From Bacteroidia bacterium (GTDB lineage Bacteria > Bacteroidota > Bacteroidia > Bacteroidales > Prolixibacteraceae), in the NCBI GenBank assembly GCA_026391295.1, contig JAPLDS010000063.1, forward strand, positions 27,346 to 63,974: a stretch of 36,629 nucleotides of DNA. Direction: 5' to 3'. A program made the position numbers and the translations under genes. Under the pieces are notes generated by a model. That model did no database searches, was not told where the DNA came from, and was given only the letters and a program-made list of their open reading frames with translations. Shown piece by piece: positions 15,919 to 24,226 of this stretch (positions are counted from its first letter, which is position 1; every line of letters begins with the position of its first letter).

Positions 15919-18174
15919 TTATTTATTCTTATCTTGTTTTTTATCGATGCTCCAGCCACCTTTCAGACCGAAGATAAACCAAACTAAGGCTAAGGTTCCT
16001 GCAGCGAAGATGGTGTCACCAAAAACACGCATCCATTTCAGCGTTTGCATGATTGGCTGCTGCATAAAATCTGCAGAACGAGCAAACCATAAGCCTTCTT
16101 TAATACTAGCGATAGTCTGCAAGATTCCAATTGGGAATACACTAAAGATTACCATGCTGGCAAGTCCGATGTTTAATGACCAGAAAGCAAACTTAATCCA
16201 CTTATCTTTCCAGATGGCTGTTTTGTCCATGTCTCTTAGAACGAATAACATCAGTCCGATCCCTAACATTCCATAGACTCCAAAAAGTGCTGTATGACCA
16301 TGGGTTGCTGTAGTGTTTAATCCTTGCATGTAATAGAGTGCCACTGGTGGATTGATTAGGAAGCCAAAGATTCCCGCACCCACAAGATTCCAAAATGCAA
16401 CGGAAATAAAGCAGTAGATAGGCCATTTATAAGCTTGAGTCCAAGCAGCCATTTTGCTTATTTTCAGATTGTCGTAAGCTTCAAAGCCCATTAATACTAG
16501 CGGAACTACCTCTAAAGCGCTAAAGGTTGCACCTAACGCCATCACTGCCGTGGGAGTGCCTGTAAAGTATAGGTGATGAAAAGTACCTAGGATGCCTCCT
16601 GCAAGAAATACCACAGTTGAAAACAATACCGCCGTCGTTGCCGTAGCAGCTTTTACGATGTTCAGTCTAACGAATAGGAAAGCCGTAATTACAGCCGCAA
16701 AGACTTCGAAGAACCCTTCAACCCAAAGGTGAACGACCCACCATCTCCAATATTCAGCTACTGCTAGGTTTGTTTGACGACCCCACATTAATCCAGCACC
16801 ATAAAATGCGGCAATTGCAACCGAGGAGATCAAGAACATAGCTAATAAGTTTCTGCTTTCTGATTTTTGTTTTAATGCAGGCCAAATTGCACGACCCATC
16901 AATAAAAGCCAGATAACCAGTCCTACAAGTAAGAATATCTGCCAAAACCTACCAAGGTCTACATATTCATAACCTTGATGACCAAACCAGAAATTCTGAA
17001 TCAATCCAAGCTTTTGCATAATACCCATCCATTGACCAGCCAACGAGCCAGCTACAATGACCAGTAGTGCAGAGAATAAAAAGTTAACTCCTAATCGTTG
17101 GAATTTAGGTTCGTAACCAGAGATTGCTGGTGCGTAGTATAACCCTGTTGCAAGCCAAGAGGTCGCAATCCAGAAGATGGCAATCTGAACATGCCAGGTG
17201 CGAGAGATGGAGTAGGGAAGCCAATCGCCGAGAGGAATGCCATAAAAAGCATGACCTTCAACACTATAATGTGCCGTTACAACACCCATGATCACTTGGA
17301 CTAACAGAAGAATTGAAACAATCCAAAAATATTTCAAGGTGGCTTTTTGCGATGGAGATTGGGTCGTTTTTAGTTGAGGATCAACCTTTGGAAATTCATC
17401 CTCTTTTTCACCTCTTTTACGCGCATAATACCAGGCCATCAAGCCGATACCTGCCAGTAAAATAATAACACTAAATCCAGTCCAAAGAACCAGTTCTGTT
17501 GTAGGATGATTGCCCACTAACTGCTCTGCCGGCCAGTTATTCGTGTAGGTGATCTCTTCACCAGGTCGCTCAGTGACACAAGCCCATGAAATCCAGAAAA
17601 AGAAGGCATTTAATTGTCTCACCCGCTCTGGATCTTTTAATGCATTTGCAGGTATGGCATAAGCATCACGAAGTTTGTCTAAAGCAGGACTATTGGTGAA
17701 CAATCCGCTGTAGAAAGCTGTGTTGCTCGCAATTGCTTCAGCACGCATATCCGATACAACAAGCGTTTTCGTCGCCTCTTGATATCGATTTTGACGAATA
17801 TCTTCCTGGAGTTTGATTTTTAAAGAAGCCTGCCTCTGATGACTCTCTTTATCATACGGAAGCGAGTCGGCTTGCATGGCCAATTTATCTAACATAAAGG
17901 TGGCTTCCTTGTGAAGCCAATCGGCACTCCAGTCGGGCGCTTGATAGGCTCCATGTCCCCAGACCGTGCCAAGCTCTTGTCCTCCGGTTGATTGCCAGAC
18001 ATTCTGACCATCCTTGATATCCTGGCCGGTGAAAAGCACTTTGCCGTCGGCTGTCATCACCTTGTCTGGAATCGGAGGTGCTTTGCGGTAAATCTCACGG
18101 CCATAGTAGACCAAGACCGAGAAGGAGATGGTCATGACCAAAATAAAGCTAATCCATAGTTTTTTTGTTTTCAT
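15919..18174 (-). CDS. norZ: Quinol-dependent nitric oxide reductase
   Basis: This 751-residue inner-membrane enzyme reduces two NO to N2O with electrons from quinol. The N-terminal extension replaces the NorC subunit: a first helix, then KVLFTGQDIKDGQNVWQSTG and LGTVWGHGAYQAPDWSADWL, as in single-subunit qNOR. About 14 membrane helices follow. The active-site motifs of the family are visible: HLWVEG (a His and the Glu of the non-haem iron site), FHHLYF (the paired His ligands) and THGHTALFG (haem b and b3 His ligands). Length is normal. It is 46 bp downstream of the hemerythrin gene, and the order ric-hemerythrin-norZ looks like one NO-stress operon. A detoxifying role is more likely than full denitrification, because no nitrite or nitrous oxide reductase is seen here. 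Confidence 0.95.
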   Translation of the reverse strand: MKTKKLWISFILVMTISFSVLVYYGREIYRKAPPIPDKVMTADGKVLFTGQDIKDGQNVWQSTGGQELGTVWGHGAYQAPDWSADWLHKEATFMLDKLAMQADSLPYDKESHQRQASLKIKLQEDIRQNRYQEATKTLVVSDMRAEAIASNTAFYSGLFTNSPALDKLRDAYAIPANALKDPERVRQLNAFFFWISWACVTERPGEEITYTNNWPAEQLVGNHPTTELVLWTGFSVIILLAGIGLMAWYYARKRGEKEDEFPKVDPQLKTTQSPSQKATLKYFWIVSILLLVQVIMGVVTAHYSVEGHAFYGIPLGDWLPYSISRTWHVQIAIFWIATSWLATGLYYAPAISGYEPKFQRLGVNFLFSALLVIVAGSLAGQWMGIMQKLGLIQNFWFGHQGYEYVDLGRFWQIFLLVGLVIWLLLMGRAIWPALKQKSESRNLLAMFLISSVAIAAFYGAGLMWGRQTNLAVAEYWRWWVVHLWVEGFFEVFAAVITAFLFVRLNIVKAATATTAVLFSTVVFLAGGILGTFHHLYFTGTPTAVMALGATFSALEVVPLVLMGFEAYDNLKISKMAAWTQAYKWPIYCFISVAFWNLVGAGIFGFLINPPVALYYMQGLNTTATHGHTALFGVYGMLGIGLMLFVLRDMDKTAIWKDKWIKFAFWSLNIGLASMVIFSVFPIGILQTIASIKEGLWFARSADFMQQPIMQTLKWMRVFGDTIFAAGTLALVWFIFGLKGGWSIDKKQDKNK

Positions 18175-18220
18175 CTGTTTGTTTATTAGGTGAATGTTGC
18201 TTGCCTTTCAAAGGGCATAC

Positions 18221-18769
18221 TTATGAAGGGAGATAGGTAATTCTCAAGGCCGTAATACGATCGATAAAATCGTTTTTCGTTTGACCATTTACTCCCTGGT
18301 TTTCAATAGCTTGAAATTTTATAAAAAGTGACTGTTGCTCTTGATCATTCAATGCTTCATCGGCCATTCGGAATAACATATTATTCTCTTTGTAGATGTG
18401 ATGCTCTAGGAGCTCTCCGTAACGATACATATTTAGGTAGGCTAAACTGATGCCTGATAAATCACCCTCTTTCAAAAGGGTAAGTGCGTCGGTGATTCCT
18501 CGAACGTACTCACGACCAAGTGTGTGCTCTTGCAACATCATTCCAACAGGACCTTGAGACTTTGAAAACCCATGCTCCTCTAGTTTTGGGAAGAGTAAGT
18601 TTTCCTCTTTGGCATGATGCATCCCATCGGCATAGCTTTTTATTAATTCAACAGCCTCTTCCAAATGGTTGATATTTGGTTCCGACTTGGAGGTCATAAC
18701 GCCCATGATTTCAATGAGCTGTAAGATGTTAACGTGGTCGTCTTCTAAATTTGCGGTGGCCTGGTTCAT
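18221..18769 (-). CDS. Hemerythrin-domain protein
   Basis: This 182-residue cytoplasmic protein is a four-helix hemerythrin-like bundle with the expected di-iron ligands: DDH near residue 12, HHAKEENLLFP (His and Glu), an EHTLGREY helix and HHIYKENNMLF. Such proteins bind O2 or NO or sense them. It lies 5 bp after the ric stop codon and 46 bp before norZ, so it is co-transcribed with both. It may store or deliver NO or protect iron centres, but the exact role is inferred from the operon. The start has no competing upstream codon that avoids overlap with ric. Confidence 0.88.
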   Translation of the reverse strand: MNQATANLEDDHVNILQLIEIMGVMTSKSEPNINHLEEAVELIKSYADGMHHAKEENLLFPKLEEHGFSKSQGPVGMMLQEHTLGREYVRGITDALTLLKEGDLSGISLAYLNMYRYGELLEHHIYKENNMLFRMADEALNDQEQQSLFIKFQAIENQGVNGQTKNDFIDRITALRITYLPS

Positions 18770-18774
18770 ATGAC

Positions 18775-19473
18775 TTAATTTAAATTTAGTGCTGCAGGAT
18801 ATAGTATGTTGTTTTCTAGATGTACGTGGATATGCAGATCATCTTCAAATTGCTCAAGAAGTTTAAAGGCGACAGCATAGGTGTTACAACTATCTTCAGG
18901 TAGTTTATAATGCTGTGTTAGTTTGCTGATATAATCCATTGCACCACCAGCAAAATCATGCTCCCCAACCATTCGTGCTATTTCTGAATCAATAATCTCT
19001 TTAGATAAGGTGTCTTTGTGAGTTAAGAAATGTTTGATGGCAGGGAATAAAACCTCTTCTTCTTGTTTTAAATGCTGTGAAAGCTCTTCGTTTATTTTAC
19101 TAAAAAGAACAGCTAATTCTATTAATTCAGGATGATGATCGCCATGCACATCAGCTATCTTTTGTGTATAGGTCATTAGCTGGGGTAGGGTCTGCAGAAC
19201 ATATTGATGGTGTGTATTGCAAATGTAATCGCATAAGAAATCAACTTTCCAAGAACGAAAATCCTGACCTGGTTTCGTTGGTGTGGCTTTTATTAAATTT
19301 ATTTCTCTGACTAATAGTTGTTGATTGAGATTCGATTCTTCACAAACCTCAGTCAATGATTTTTTACCACCACAGCAAAAATCGATGCGGTTGTTTTTGA
19401 AAATTTCAGCTAGACGAAAGTCTTGAGCAACCATTTCTCCAATGGTTAATGCGGTAAGATTATCTGTTTCCAT
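18775..19473 (-). CDS. ric: Iron-sulfur cluster repair di-iron protein (RIC/ScdA/YtfE family)
   Basis: This 232-residue protein repairs Fe-S clusters damaged by NO or oxidants. It has the N-terminal DUF542 domain with the double-cysteine motif DFCCGG at about residues 32-37, then a hemerythrin domain with H-H (CNTHHQY), HGDHHPEL, HLKQEEEVLFP, GEHDFAGGAMDYI and HVHLENNILYP carrying the di-iron ligands. Length and order match ScdA/YtfE. It is the first gene of the operon ric-hemerythrin-norZ and is divergent from an Rrf2-type regulator 122 bp away. That arrangement is typical of NsrR-type control by NO. Confidence 0.93.
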   Translation of the reverse strand: METDNLTALTIGEMVAQDFRLAEIFKNNRIDFCCGGKKSLTEVCEESNLNQQLLVREINLIKATPTKPGQDFRSWKVDFLCDYICNTHHQYVLQTLPQLMTYTQKIADVHGDHHPELIELAVLFSKINEELSQHLKQEEEVLFPAIKHFLTHKDTLSKEIIDSEIARMVGEHDFAGGAMDYISKLTQHYKLPEDSCNTYAVAFKLLEQFEDDLHIHVHLENNILYPAALNLN

Positions 19474-19595
19474 GGGTTATTGAATTAATTATGATGCAAT
19501 GTTAATCATCTTTATTAAAACACCAAAAGGTCTTTTAATATTTTATTGATTTTTTTATTAATTTTGAACCGTAATAAATAAAGAAAGGGGACAAG
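19474..19595. promoter_or_regulatory. Divergent promoter region of the NO-stress operon
   Basis: This region between ric (-) and the Rrf2 gene (+) holds three visible elements. TAATTTTG at 19559-19566 matches the Bacteroidota -7 consensus TAnnTTTG on the + strand. AAAAG-GT-CTTTT (19525-19536) is a short inverted repeat just upstream of it. ATGATGCAATG...AATCATCTTT (19491-19514) is an imperfect inverted repeat whose left half resembles the NsrR half-site ATGCA. The last two are candidate operators, with low certainty. Confidence 0.45.
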
Positions 19596-20027
19596 ATGTT
19601 TAATAAAGAGACCGAATACGCCTTGCGAGGGCTTGTATATGTTCAGTTTCAGCAGATGCTGGGCCACAAGCCTGGTATTGTAGAGGTAGCTCGGGAGATT
19701 GAGGCACCACTATTTTATACGGGCAAAATCTTGCAACGTTTAGTTAAAATGGGATTTTTGATGTCGACCAAAGGAAAAGGTGGAGGGTTTTATTTTGATA
19801 CTACCAAGCCAGATCTCCCCTTGAAGACCGTTGTTCAGGCTATTGAAGGAGATAAGACCTATGCTGGCTGCGGTTTTGGGTTGAAAGAGTGTGGCGATGA
19901 GAATCCCTGTCCGCTGCATGAGCAGTTTGCCCCAATTCGCGCGGCTATTAATAAATTAATTGGCCAAAACACGGTTCAGAGTTTGGCTCACGATTTTCGA
20001 AAAGGGGGCACTATTTTAGGTTTGTAA
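19596..20027 (+). CDS. Rrf2-family transcriptional regulator, NsrR-like
   Basis: This 143-residue protein has the Rrf2 winged-helix N-terminus (KETEYALRGLVYVQ, then AREIEAPLFYTGKILQRLVKMGFLMSTKGKGGGFYF) and three C-terminal cysteines spaced C-x6-C-x5-C (GCGFGLKECGDENPCPLH), the usual Fe-S ligands of NsrR/IscR-type sensors. It is divergent from the ric-hemerythrin-norZ operon, so it is probably the NO-sensing repressor of that operon. A good Shine-Dalgarno sequence (AAAGGGG, 19584-19590), rare in this phylum, precedes the ATG by 5 bases. A TAATTTTG -7 element lies 30 bp upstream of the ATG. IscR- or generic Rrf2-type function is the main alternative. Confidence 0.88.
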   Translation: MFNKETEYALRGLVYVQFQQMLGHKPGIVEVAREIEAPLFYTGKILQRLVKMGFLMSTKGKGGGFYFDTTKPDLPLKTVVQAIEGDKTYAGCGFGLKECGDENPCPLHEQFAPIRAAINKLIGQNTVQSLAHDFRKGGTILGL

Positions 20028-20125
20028 TTCAATGAATTGAAAAATAACAAATAATATTTATTGATTTTTCAGCTTTCCCGATTCAAAAGGAATGGTTATA
20101 TTGGACCAAAATAATTTTGAATCCA

Positions 20126-21388
20126 ATGGAAAAGATAAATCAATATATTGCTGAAAATCAGGATCGGTTCCTCGAAGAGTTGTTTGCATTAATACGTATT
20201 CCTTCGATAAGTTCGCTTAAAGAGAATCGTCCAGATATGGATCGAGCGGCTGCTTATTGGGTTAAGATTTTAACCGAGGCAGGTGTTGATCGTGCCGAAA
20301 TCTTTCAAACCCCTGGAAATCCTGTCGTATTTGCGGAGAAGATTATTGACCCGCTGTTGCCCACTGTGTTGGTCTACGCCCATATGGATGTGATGCCTGT
20401 TGATCCAATTGAGCTTTGGGATAGTAATCCTTTTGAGCCTGTTATTCGTGATGGCAAAATTTGGGCTCGTGGTGCCGACGACGACAAAGGTCAATCTTTT
20501 ATTCAGGCGAAGGCATTTGAGTATTTAGTCAAGACAAATACTTATATCATTTTAGTTTCGGATACCGGGATTATCGCTCGAGATATTCCTTCTGTCACAG
20601 TTGGATTGCGTGGATTAGCCTATTTGCAAGTTGAAGTAACTGGACCGAATCGCGATCTTCACTCGGGTCTATTTGGTGGTGCAGTGGCGAATCCATTAAG
20701 TGAGCTATGCAAAATGATTGCTCAAGTGACAGACGAGAATCATCATATTACCGTTCCTGACTTTTATGATAAAGTGCAAGAAGTTAGTTCAGCCGAGCGT
20801 GCTATGTTAGCGGAAGCGCCATTTGATTTGCCCTCTTATCGCGAATCTATAGGTGTAAAACAGGAGCAAGGTGAGAAAGGCTTCTCTTCGATGGAGCGAG
20901 TGGGTATTCGTCCTGCCTTCGACGTTTGCGGTATCTGGGGAGGTTATACTGGTGAAGGAGCTAAGACAGTTTTACCTTCTAAGGCGTATGCTAAGATTAG
21001 CGCCCGACTTGTTCCAGGACAAGATTATCATGAAATTTCAGATTTGTTAAGCGATTATTTTAAATCGATTGCTCCAGATTCTGTTTCAGTGAAGATAACT
21101 TATTTGCATGGTGGGCCAGGTTATGTATGCCCAATAGACTTGCCTGCTTATCGGGCCGCTGAGGCTGCTTATACCGATGTTTATGGTATTCGTCCCGTTC
21201 CTGTTCGAAGTGGCGGAAGCATACCGATTATTTCAGCTTTTGAAGAAATACTTGGTGCTAAGACCATTCTAATGGGTTTTGGCTTAGAATCTGACGCTAT
21301 TCATTCCCCCAATGAGAATTTCCCATTAGAGAATCTTTTCAATGGTATTCGGACAACTATTCGGTTTTATCACCATTTTTTGAAATAA
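20126..21388 (+). CDS. M20-family dipeptidase lacking the catalytic-glutamate segment
   Basis: This 420-residue protein (from the ATG at 20126; an in-frame TTG at 20117 is less likely) belongs to the M20 peptidases that hydrolyse dipeptides with two metal ions. Metal-site motifs YAHMDVMPVD, ARGADDDKGQ and AIHSPNE and the dimer-domain motif DLHSG are present. Between KTN (136-138) and IILVSDT (141-147), however, about 35 residues are missing. In relatives this stretch carries the EGEEEIGS motif, with the general-base Glu and a metal-binding Glu. The remaining frame is open, so a protein could be made but should be inactive. Relatives are about 455 residues, which fits the gap. It stands alone between the Rrf2 gene and glnN. 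An assembly deletion is an alternative explanation. Confidence 0.85.
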   Translation: MEKINQYIAENQDRFLEELFALIRIPSISSLKENRPDMDRAAAYWVKILTEAGVDRAEIFQTPGNPVVFAEKIIDPLLPTVLVYAHMDVMPVDPIELWDSNPFEPVIRDGKIWARGADDDKGQSFIQAKAFEYLVKTNTYIILVSDTGIIARDIPSVTVGLRGLAYLQVEVTGPNRDLHSGLFGGAVANPLSELCKMIAQVTDENHHITVPDFYDKVQEVSSAERAMLAEAPFDLPSYRESIGVKQEQGEKGFSSMERVGIRPAFDVCGIWGGYTGEGAKTVLPSKAYAKISARLVPGQDYHEISDLLSDYFKSIAPDSVSVKITYLHGGPGYVCPIDLPAYRAAEAAYTDVYGIRPVPVRSGGSIPIISAFEEILGAKTILMGFGLESDAIHSPNENFPLENLFNGIRTTIRFYHHFLK

Positions 21389-21392
21389 TACA

Positions 21393-21425
21393 GATTTTCA
21401 AAAACTTGAAGTGTTCTTGAAAATC
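21393..21425 (+). terminator. Hairpin after the M20 peptidase gene
   Basis: GATTTTCAA (21393-21401) pairs with TTGAAAATC (21417-21425), with a 15-nt loop. It lies 4 bp after the stop codon. A T-rich run (CTTCTTTTTT) follows about 13 bases later. It is a probable weak terminator. Confidence 0.5.
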
Positions 21426-21582
21426 TTGTAATTATGCTTCTTTTTTCGATTATTATATCTCTTAATGTTAAAATAATGTGAATTTTTAAAAATTCATGTC
21501 AAAAAAATGGGGTATTTCAAGTAAAAGTGTAATTTAGCTGAAAATTTCAGAGAAGTAATTTAAACGTTAAATATCTATCATT

Positions 21583-23772
21583 ATGGCATCATTAAGATTT
21601 AAAGCGCTTGAGACTCTTAGTTCCAGAAAACCTGTTGGGGTTAAAAGGGAAGAGAACCTCATTTCTGATTATTACGGCATGTTGGTTTTCGACAGGCCTA
21701 AAATGAAAAAATATTTGTCGAAAGAGGCCTTCAAAGGCATTATCGACGCTATTGACAACGGTACAACGATTGATCGTAAAATTGCAGATCAAGTTGCTAT
21801 TGGCATGAAAGCATGGGCAATGGAGAATGGGGCAACTCATTATACGCACTGGTTCCATCCTTTGACTGATGGTACAGCTGAGAAACATGATGCATTTATT
21901 GATCACTCTGAATTAGGTGGTGTGGTAGAAAACTTCTCTGGAAAACTACTTGCACAACAAGAGCCTGATGCATCATCATTCCCTAATGGTGGATTGCGTA
22001 ACACATTCGAGGCTCGTGGTTATACTGCTTGGGATGTTTCATCTCCTGCTTTTATCGTAGGTTCTACACTTTCTATTCCAACCGTATTTATCGCTTATAC
22101 TGGTGAGGCACTCGATTACAAAGCCCCTCTATTAAAAGCATTGAATGCTGTTGATAAGGCTGCAGTTGATGTTTGTCAGTATTTTGATAAAAACGTTACT
22201 CAGGTAGGTGCTAACCTTGGCTGGGAACAAGAATATTTCTTGATCGACGAAGCATTATTTTATGCACGTCCTGACCTTATGCTTACGGGTCGTACCTTAA
22301 TGGGTCACTCTTCTGCAAAAGATCAGCAATTGGAAGATCATTATTTTGGATCTATTCCAGAGCGAGTTTCTATGTTTATGGAAGATCTTGAGAATGAAGC
22401 CTACAAGTTAGGTATTCCTTGCAAGACCCGTCATAACGAAGTTGCCCCAAATCAGTTCGAGCTTGCTCCGATCTTTGAAGAGGCTAACCTTGCAAATGAT
22501 CACAATCAGTTGATCATGGATTTAATGAACAAGATTTCACGTCGTCATGGTTTCTGTGTGTTATTACATGAGAAACCTTTCGCAGGTGTGAATGGTTCAG
22601 GAAAGCACAACAACTGGTCATTATCAACTAATACTGGTGTTAATCTTTTCTCTCCTGGAAAGAATCCAAAATCAAATCTTCAATTCTTGACATATGTTGT
22701 GAATACCATCAAAGCGGTATACGACAATCAAGATTTATTGCGTGCATCAATTGTTTCTGCGAGCAACTCTCACCGTCTTGGTGCAAATGAGGCTCCTCCT
22801 GCAATTATCTCTTCTTTCTTAGGTACTGAAGTGAATCGTATGCTTGATCTTCTAGAAGATAACGTGAACGAACGCAAGATGACTCCAGATGAGAAAACAT
22901 CATTGAAATTAAATATCGGACGTATTCCTGAAATTCTTTTAGATAACACCGATCGTAACCGTACTTCACCGTTTGCATTTACTGGAAACAGATTTGAGTT
23001 CCGTGCGGTAGGTTCTTCTGCGAACTGTGCATCAGCAATGATTGCCTTAAACTCTGTTGTTGCTCATCAGCTTGTTCAGTTTAAAGCTGAGGTGGATGCG
23101 TTGATCGAAAAAGATATCAAGAAAGACGAAGCAATCTTCCAAGTACTTAAAAAATACATTACCGCTTGTAAAGCTGTTCGTTTCGATGGAAACGGTTATA
23201 GCCAAGCGTGGGCAGAGGAAGCTGAACGTCGTGGTCTAACGAATATTAAGAGTGTTCCAAAAGCACTTGAGGCTTATCTAACTAAGAAATCACTTAAGGT
23301 GTTCGAAGATTTAGGTATCTATACTCACGGTGAAATCGAAGCTCGTGTTGAGGTTGAATTTGAAAAATACATGAAGAAAATTCAAATCGAATCACGTGTT
23401 CTTGGAGATTTAGCAAGTAATCATATCGTTCCAATCGCAATTGAATACCAAACATCCTTGATTGAAAACGTGAAGGGATTAAAAGAGATCTTCTCTGATG
23501 CTGAATACAAACAACTTGCTGGTGCTAGACTTGATCTTATTCGTAAAATCTCTGGTCATATTACAGAAATTAAGAGCCAGGTAACTGCGATGACAGAAGC
23601 AAGAAAAGTTGCTAACTTAATTGAGGAAGGTCATAAAAAGGCTCATGCTTATGAAGCTACCGTAGCTCCTTATTTAAGCTCTGTTCGTTATCATATCGAT
23701 AAATTAGAAGAGGTTGTGGACAACGAATTATGGCCATTGCCAAAATATCGCGAATTGCTTTTCACAAAGTAG
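21583..23772 (+). CDS. glnN: Glutamine synthetase type III
   Basis: This 729-residue enzyme makes glutamine from glutamate, ammonia and ATP. The length and the N-terminal extension with RKPVGVKREENLISDYYG and FEARGYTAWDVSSPAF identify GSIII, the form common in Bacteroidota, rather than GSI (about 470 residues). Catalytic and ATP-site motifs are visible: NLGWEQEYFLID, RHNEVAPNQFELAPIFEEAN, GVNGSGKHNNWS and NRTSPFAFTGNRFEFRAVGS. The helical C-terminal part is complete. It is monocistronic, with a gap of 194 bp before it and a strong terminator after it. I do not see a clear TAnnTTTG element upstream. Confidence 0.96.
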   Translation: MASLRFKALETLSSRKPVGVKREENLISDYYGMLVFDRPKMKKYLSKEAFKGIIDAIDNGTTIDRKIADQVAIGMKAWAMENGATHYTHWFHPLTDGTAEKHDAFIDHSELGGVVENFSGKLLAQQEPDASSFPNGGLRNTFEARGYTAWDVSSPAFIVGSTLSIPTVFIAYTGEALDYKAPLLKALNAVDKAAVDVCQYFDKNVTQVGANLGWEQEYFLIDEALFYARPDLMLTGRTLMGHSSAKDQQLEDHYFGSIPERVSMFMEDLENEAYKLGIPCKTRHNEVAPNQFELAPIFEEANLANDHNQLIMDLMNKISRRHGFCVLLHEKPFAGVNGSGKHNNWSLSTNTGVNLFSPGKNPKSNLQFLTYVVNTIKAVYDNQDLLRASIVSASNSHRLGANEAPPAIISSFLGTEVNRMLDLLEDNVNERKMTPDEKTSLKLNIGRIPEILLDNTDRNRTSPFAFTGNRFEFRAVGSSANCASAMIALNSVVAHQLVQFKAEVDALIEKDIKKDEAIFQVLKKYITACKAVRFDGNGYSQAWAEEAERRGLTNIKSVPKALEAYLTKKSLKVFEDLGIYTHGEIEARVEVEFEKYMKKIQIESRVLGDLASNHIVPIAIEYQTSLIENVKGLKEIFSDAEYKQLAGARLDLIRKISGHITEIKSQVTAMTEARKVANLIEEGHKKAHAYEATVAPYLSSVRYHIDKLEEVVDNELWPLPKYRELLFTK

Positions 23773-23795
23773 TTTGTTCATATTCAAATAAAGTT

Positions 23796-23829
23796 AAAAG
23801 CCACCCTGAATTTAGGGTGGCTTTTTTTA
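23796..23829 (+). terminator. Intrinsic terminator of glnN
   Basis: A perfect 12-bp stem (AAAAGCCACCCT at 23796-23807 with AGGGTGGCTTTT at 23814-23825) has a 6-nt loop and a run of seven T. It lies 23 bp after the glnN stop codon. Confidence 0.92.
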
Positions 23830-23839
23830 TGGCTTTTCG

Positions 23840-23847
23840 TACCTTTG
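23840..23847 (+). promoter_or_regulatory. -7 promoter element for the DUF1456 gene
   Basis: TACCTTTG matches TAnnTTTG exactly and lies 68 bp before the ATG at 23916, immediately after the glnN terminator. No good TTTG -33 box is seen. Confidence 0.5.
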
Positions 23848-23915
23848 TGCAATAAGGAATGGTCTCTTAAGCTTATTTCTCATAGAACTGTATTTTACCT
23901 TTAAATCCGTAATAA

Positions 23916-24176
23916 ATGACCAATAATGATATTTTAAAAAAGCTTCGAGTAGCACTAAGTCTAAAAAATACCGATATCATCGATATTCTGAAGCTTGTTG
24001 ATTTTGATATTACGGAGAGTGAGCTAGGGGCAATCTTTAGAGCCGATGATCATCCCAACTATAAACTTTGTGGTGATCAGTTATTGCGTAACTTCCTGAA
24101 TGGTTTGATTATCTATAAACGCGGACCGGCGGAGGATAAGCATGTTGCTAAGCCTGAAAGGAAGATTCTTCGTTAA
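23916..24176 (+). CDS. Short DUF1456 (YehS-like) protein
   Basis: This 86-residue protein begins MTNNDILKKLRVALSLKN and has the DUF1456 core TESELGAIFRADDHPNYKLCGDQLLRNFLNGLI. YehS-type proteins usually hold two such repeats in about 150 residues; this one holds only one. Its start resembles the first repeat and its core resembles the second, so it may be a single-repeat form or the product of repeat loss. The function of the family is not known. It has its own -7 promoter element and stands between glnN and the convergent PAP2 gene. Confidence 0.8.
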   Translation: MTNNDILKKLRVALSLKNTDIIDILKLVDFDITESELGAIFRADDHPNYKLCGDQLLRNFLNGLIIYKRGPAEDKHVAKPERKILR

Positions 24177-24226
24177 GAATTCAGGTGAAGCTTGGATGCT
24201 TAGTTAAATAAGCCTGACCAAGAACT

